In this document: piece after piece, positions 4,453-7,845 of the stretch
How positions within the stretch are numbered: the first letter of the stretch is position 1
Layout: the number at the start of each line of letters is the position of its first letter
DNA from: Natronomonas sp.
GTDB lineage: Archaea > Halobacteriota > Halobacteria > Halobacteriales > Haloarculaceae
NCBI GenBank assembly: GCA_007135435.1
Contig: SLIW01000107.1
Span: 1 to 7,845, forward strand
Length of the DNA: 7,845 bases
Direction of reading: 5' to 3'
The notes under the pieces: generated by a model
Database searches by the model: none
What the model was told of the DNA's origin: nothing
The model's input: the letters and a program-made list of their open reading frames with translations, nothing else
Program-made: the position numbers and the translations under genes

Positions 4453-5703
4453 GTGGTAACCGGCGACGGCCCAGCGACGGTGACCTTCGCGGACGTCGAG
4501 GCGGCGATGGAGCGCCTCGACGACCCCACGGTGGTCAAGCAGACCCCCGTCGAGCGGAGCACGTCACTCGAGGCCATGACGGGCGCGGAATCGGTGCACC
4601 TGAAGCTCGAGCACCTCCAGTGGACGGGCTCGTTCAAGACGCGCGGTGCGTACAACAAGATCAGGACCTGTCTGGAGGCCGGCGACGTCTCGCAGGTCGT
4701 CGCCGCGAGCGCCGGCAACCACGCCCAGGGGGTCGCGCTCGCCGCCTCCCGACTCGGCGTCGAGGCGACCATCGTCATGCCCACCGTCGCGCCCCAGACG
4801 AAGATCGACGCCACGCGGGGCTACGGGGCGACCGTCGAGCTCGTCGGCGACGACTTCCGGCAGGCCACGCAGTACGCGATGGAGGCGGCGGAGGGGACGG
4901 ACGCCGAGTTCGTCCACGCGTTCGACGATCCCGCGATCGTCGCCGGGCAGGGCACCCTCGGCGTCGAGATGGCGCGGGACCAGCCGGGGGTCGACACCGT
5001 GATCGTGCCCATCGGCGGCGGCGGTCTCATCAGCGGGATCGCCACGGCCCTCGAGGAGCTCAGTCCGTCGACGCGGGTCGTCGGCGTCCAGGCCACGGGC
5101 GCCGCGACGGTCGCCGACAGCCTCGCGAAGGGCAGCCCCCAGACGCTGGAGTCGGTCGACACGATCGCCGACGGCATCGCGACCGGGGGCGTCTCCGAGC
5201 TGACCCTCTCGATCATCGAGGAGCGCGTCGACGAGCTCGTCACGGTCACGAACGGCCAGATCGCCAGCGCCATCCTCCTCTTGATGGAGCGGGCCAAGCA
5301 GCTCGTCGAGGGCGCCGGCGCCGCCTCGGTCGCCGCGATGCTGGGCGACGACCTCGACGTCGAGGGGGAGTCGGTGATGCCGCTCCTCTGCGGCGGGAAC
5401 GTGGACATGACGATGCTCCGGGCCGTCCTCATCCACGCGTTGACCCAGCGGGACCAGCTGCTGCAGCTCCGCGTCCACATCGACGACCGCCCCGGCAAGA
5501 TGGCCGAGATCTCCGGGGTCATCGCCGACCACGGCGCGAACATCCAGAACGTCCGCCACGAGCGCGCCCTGGACGACCTCGACGTCGGCGAGGCGCACCT
5601 GATCTTCCAGGTCGAGACCAGCGGCGCCGAACACGCGGCGAACATCATCGACTCGATCGCCGACCACGGGTACCCGGTCGACGTCGTCAATCGGCTGACG
5701 TGA
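4453..5703 (+). CDS. ilvA: Threonine ammonia-lyase (dehydratase), PLP-dependent, with C-terminal ACT domain
   Basis: The 416-residue protein belongs to fold-type II PLP enzymes and should deaminate threonine (or serine) to 2-oxobutyrate and ammonia in the cytoplasm, the entry to isoleucine synthesis or to threonine breakdown. Visible are KLEHLQWTGSFKTRGA with the PLP lysine Lys62 (51-66), the substrate loop SAGNHAQG (86-93), the phosphate-binding GGGGL (188-192), and GGN (314-316) near the cofactor ring. Residues from about 336 to the end form one ACT domain (LRVHIDDRPGKMAEIS, then GANIQNVRHER). This single short ACT domain resembles the TdcB-like archaeal/Gram-positive form rather than E. 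coli IlvA, which has two ACT-like domains. GTG 4453 is chosen because GAGGTG lies five bases upstream. It sits downstream of folD on the same strand; a C1-related role is not evident, though removing threonine or serine could touch glycine and C1 supply. Confidence 0.92.
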   Translation: MVTGDGPATVTFADVEAAMERLDDPTVVKQTPVERSTSLEAMTGAESVHLKLEHLQWTGSFKTRGAYNKIRTCLEAGDVSQVVAASAGNHAQGVALAASRLGVEATIVMPTVAPQTKIDATRGYGATVELVGDDFRQATQYAMEAAEGTDAEFVHAFDDPAIVAGQGTLGVEMARDQPGVDTVIVPIGGGGLISGIATALEELSPSTRVVGVQATGAATVADSLAKGSPQTLESVDTIADGIATGGVSELTLSIIEERVDELVTVTNGQIASAILLLMERAKQLVEGAGAASVAAMLGDDLDVEGESVMPLLCGGNVDMTMLRAVLIHALTQRDQLLQLRVHIDDRPGKMAEISGVIADHGANIQNVRHERALDDLDVGEAHLIFQVETSGAEHAANIIDSIADHGYPVDVVNRLT

Positions 5704-5730
5704 GGCCGCTTGGAATGGCCGCCCCTGGCG

Positions 5731-7608
5731 CTACTCGGTGCCGAATCGGGACCGAACGGCGTCCCGAAGCCCTCCACCGATCCACCGGCGGCCCCGCTCG
5801 TCGTTCAGGAACGAGCCCGTCAATCCGACGATGGCCACGATCGAGATGATCGCGATCGGCCCGCCGGTCAGGACGGCCGCGGCCTGGATCACGTCGGCGG
5901 CCCCCGTGAGCAGCACGATGGCGGCGACGATCCCCTGGAAGACCCCCCAGAAGACGATCGCCCCGGTCGTCGGCGCGACCCCGTGTCTGGTGGCCAGTAT
6001 CGCGACGACCAGCGTCGAGGTGTCGGCCGACGTGGTCATGAAGACGATGATGAGCGCCAGGAACAGGAAGACGAGGAACTGACCGAGCGGCAGCGCCTCG
6101 AGGATGGGGAAGCCCGCGATCGCCTCCGTCCCGTGCGCGTCGATGGCGGCGAGGACGTCGATCGCCCCGGTGTGCTGCAGGTGGACCGCGGTCCCGCCGA
6201 TCAGGAGGAACCACAGCATGGTCACGGTGGCCGTGGCGCCGAAGCCGACCAGCACGACCGTTCGGACCCGTCGGCCCCGCGAGAGGGCGGCGAGGAAGAG
6301 TCCCGCGAACGGCGCCCACGAGAACCACCAGATCCAGTTCCACACCGTCCAGGCGGCGGCCCAGTCGGTGCCGAGGTGGAAGCTCATCGGGACGAAGTTC
6401 ACGGCGTAGCTCGCGACGGCGGCGGATCCGCGTTCGAGCACGAACGACCGCGGCCCGAAGGCGACGAGCAGCAGCGCCACCACGCCGAAGAGGACCACGT
6501 TGAGCACCGCGATCCGGCGGATTCCGCGGTGGACCCCGCTCTGTGCCGACACGGCGAAGATCGCTGTCAGCCCGACGACGAAGACGACGGCCCCGACCCT
6601 CCCGAACGGCACCCCCCACTGGTAGTCGATCCCGGTGAGGAACTGCTGGCTCACGAAGGCCACGGAGGTGGCGATGCCGCCGACCGTCGCGAAGATGGCC
6701 AGCACGTCCACGAACCTGCCCCAGCCGGAGTCCAGGTCGTCGACGCCGAGGAACGGGGTCAGGACGCTCGAGACCCGCAACGGCGCGTCGCGCTCGTGGA
6801 CGTAGTAGGCGATCGGCAGGCCGAGGATCACGTAAGCGCTCCACGCGGAGAACCCCCAGTGGAAGAGCGCGTACGCGAGCGCGCCGGTGATCGCGGCCCC
6901 CGATCGAGGTTCGACGTCGAAGAACGGCGGTGGCGTGTCGTAGTGGAACAGTGACTCCGCCGGTCCCCAGAAGACGATCCCGGCGGCGATGCCGGCGGTG
7001 AAGAACATCGTGAAGTACACCGGCAGCGTGTAGGTGGGTTCGGCGTCGGGACCGCCCAGCCGTACGTCACCCCACGGCCCGACGAGCACCCACAGACAGA
7101 ACAGGACGGAGACGAACATCGGCACGACGAACAGCCATCCCAGGTCCGCGAGCAGGACCCCCTGGATCGTCCGGATCACGCCCAGCGTCGCCTCGGGGAA
7201 GAGCGTCTGTGCCACGATGAACACCGCGAGCCCGCCGACGGGGAGCCAGAACACGGCACGGTCCTGCTGGCCGTAGAACGTTCGACCGGTCTCGACGACC
7301 GAGAGTCGACGGACCGCCATCAGCGGTTGCCCGACCGGGCCATCGTCGGCGACCGCCTCCAAGTCAGCTCTCCCGTCCACCGCCCCGTCCGCCTCCCCAT
7401 CCGTCTCCATCGGGAGCAGAGCGAGGTACCCCAGCCCGGACCCGAAGAACGTGAGGGCGACGACGAGCCAGCTCCGCCCGGAGACGACGTCGCCGACCAC
7501 CTCCGGGAAGAAGAACCCGACCAGGACCACCGCCCCGGAGAGCACGAAGACCGGCCGCAGCACTCGACGAAGGGCCCCCTCCACGCGTCCCCCCGCGGCT
7601 GTGGACAT
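5731..7608 (-). CDS. BCCT-family (betaine/carnitine/choline) transporter with extra N-terminal membrane hairpin
   Basis: The 625-residue membrane protein is a secondary carrier for quaternary-ammonium or related osmolytes. Family marks are TMFFTAGIAAGIVFWGPAES at 200-219 (membrane segment with the substrate-site glycine motif), HWGFSAWSAY at 250-259 (aromatic-box Trp251, Trp256, Tyr259), the signature WNWIWWFSWAPFAGLFLA at 423-440 followed by SRGRRVR, and TTSADTST at 525-532, matching the sodium-site region of BetP-like members. These suggest sodium-coupled uptake and retained aromatic cation binding. The glycine motif is AGIAAG rather than the common AGMGIG. Before the standard first helix (119-134) there is an additional pair of hydrophobic segments (about 19-34 and 46-66) and an acidic linker (67-118), giving roughly 14 membrane segments instead of 12. 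ATG 7608 is preferred because a TATA-like box is centred 28 bases upstream; GTG 7614 would add two residues. It converges with ilvA. Substrate could be glycine betaine, DMSP, choline or carnitine. Confidence 0.94.
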   Translation of the reverse strand: MSTAAGGRVEGALRRVLRPVFVLSGAVVLVGFFFPEVVGDVVSGRSWLVVALTFFGSGLGYLALLPMETDGEADGAVDGRADLEAVADDGPVGQPLMAVRRLSVVETGRTFYGQQDRAVFWLPVGGLAVFIVAQTLFPEATLGVIRTIQGVLLADLGWLFVVPMFVSVLFCLWVLVGPWGDVRLGGPDAEPTYTLPVYFTMFFTAGIAAGIVFWGPAESLFHYDTPPPFFDVEPRSGAAITGALAYALFHWGFSAWSAYVILGLPIAYYVHERDAPLRVSSVLTPFLGVDDLDSGWGRFVDVLAIFATVGGIATSVAFVSQQFLTGIDYQWGVPFGRVGAVVFVVGLTAIFAVSAQSGVHRGIRRIAVLNVVLFGVVALLLVAFGPRSFVLERGSAAVASYAVNFVPMSFHLGTDWAAAWTVWNWIWWFSWAPFAGLFLAALSRGRRVRTVVLVGFGATATVTMLWFLLIGGTAVHLQHTGAIDVLAAIDAHGTEAIAGFPILEALPLGQFLVFLFLALIIVFMTTSADTSTLVVAILATRHGVAPTTGAIVFWGVFQGIVAAIVLLTGAADVIQAAAVLTGGPIAIISIVAIVGLTGSFLNDERGRRWIGGGLRDAVRSRFGTE

Positions 7609-7630
7609 CCCCACAAGGTCGCTCCGGGGT

Positions 7631-7640
7631 GGTATTAGTA
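7631..7640 (-). promoter_or_regulatory. TATA-like box for the BCCT transporter gene
   Basis: On the minus strand TACTAATACC is the most AT-rich stretch upstream of the gene, and its centre is about 28 bases before ATG 7608. This spacing fits a leaderless transcript beginning at or a few bases before the start codon. No Shine-Dalgarno sequence is visible near ATG 7608, which agrees with leaderless initiation. Confidence 0.5.
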
Positions 7641-7752
7641 CTGCCGGCGTTCCGAGGGCGTCCTCGAATCCAACCGCCCGGTCACCGTCGCTCCCGACTG
7701 TCGTCGATCACCGTCACTCACGAGGCCTCAACGTCCGCCCGTACCGAATCTC

Positions 7753-7845
7753 GCACCGGGCGGTCCCAATCCTCTGCGCACCGGGCGGTCCCAATCCTCT
7801 GCGCACCGGGCGGTCCCAATCCTCTGCGCACCGGGCGGTCCCAAT
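7753..7845. repeat. 25-bp perfect tandem repeat running off the right edge
   Basis: Three identical 25-base copies lie at 7753-7777, 7778-7802 and 7803-7827, followed by 18 identical bases of a fourth at the edge. Each contains GCACCGGGCGGTCCCAATCC and then CTCTG plus one... C. The palindromic core ACCG-GG-CGGT occurs once per unit. A degraded earlier copy may lie at about 7735-7752. The period is not a multiple of three, so the array is unlikely to be coding. There are no spacers, so it is not a CRISPR array. It lies about 145 bases upstream of the transporter start; the full copy number is unknown. Confidence 0.95.

Noticed and set aside
4199..4459. 86-codon Arg-rich frame over the 21-bp array as a protein gene
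   Set aside because: Composition is extreme and unlike haloarchaeal proteins, no ribosome site was seen, and the open frame is expected from high GC and a period divisible by three. Only its position is reported as a finding.
5704..5730. Terminator between the converging genes
   Set aside because: Only a GGCC/GGCC pair is present and there is no T tract on either strand, so nothing can be supported.
7753..7845. Possible CRISPR array
   Set aside because: The copies are directly adjacent and identical, with no unique spacers.

Overview
The window looks like chromosome (or large replicon) from a halophilic archaeon. GC content is high, the deduced proteins are rich in Asp, Glu and Val and poor in Lys, several genes start with GTG, and AT-rich promoter-like boxes lie about 28-30 bases upstream of probable start codons, as expected for leaderless haloarchaeal transcripts. 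The genus cannot be named from the sequence alone.

Layout, left to right. The minus strand carries a run of three one-carbon (C1) genes: a GcvT-fold, DmdA/LigM-like tetrahydrofolate-dependent methyltransferase (2632 to 1259), a MetF-type methylenetetrahydrofolate reductase (1170 to 310), and the first 51 codons of a FolD-like protein that runs off the left edge (155 to <1). Diverging from them on the plus strand are a complete FolD (3276-4202) and a threonine dehydratase with a C-terminal ACT domain (4453-5703). Converging on the latter, with stop codons 27 bases apart, is a minus-strand BCCT-family transporter (7608 to 5731) with an extra N-terminal pair of membrane segments.

Together the genes suggest a route for methylated compounds. 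The BCCT carrier could import a betaine-like or sulfonium osmolyte. The DmdA-like enzyme could move a methyl group to tetrahydrofolate, MetF could work in the oxidative direction to give 5,10-methylene-THF, and one or both FolD proteins could convert that to 10-formyl-THF. The enzyme families are well supported. The substrate and the link to the transporter are inference.

The second striking theme is tandem repeats. Four different intergenic gaps each hold their own minisatellite: 15 bp (186-275), 24 bp (3077-about 3235), 21 bp (4261-about 4386) and 25 bp (7753 to beyond the right edge). The 24-bp and 21-bp arrays lie inside open frames that meet the neighbouring genes by short stop/start overlaps, giving an unbroken chain of frames from 3046 to 5703. 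A 14-bp direct repeat also brackets folD exactly. No rRNA, tRNA, CRISPR, transposase or clear terminator was found.
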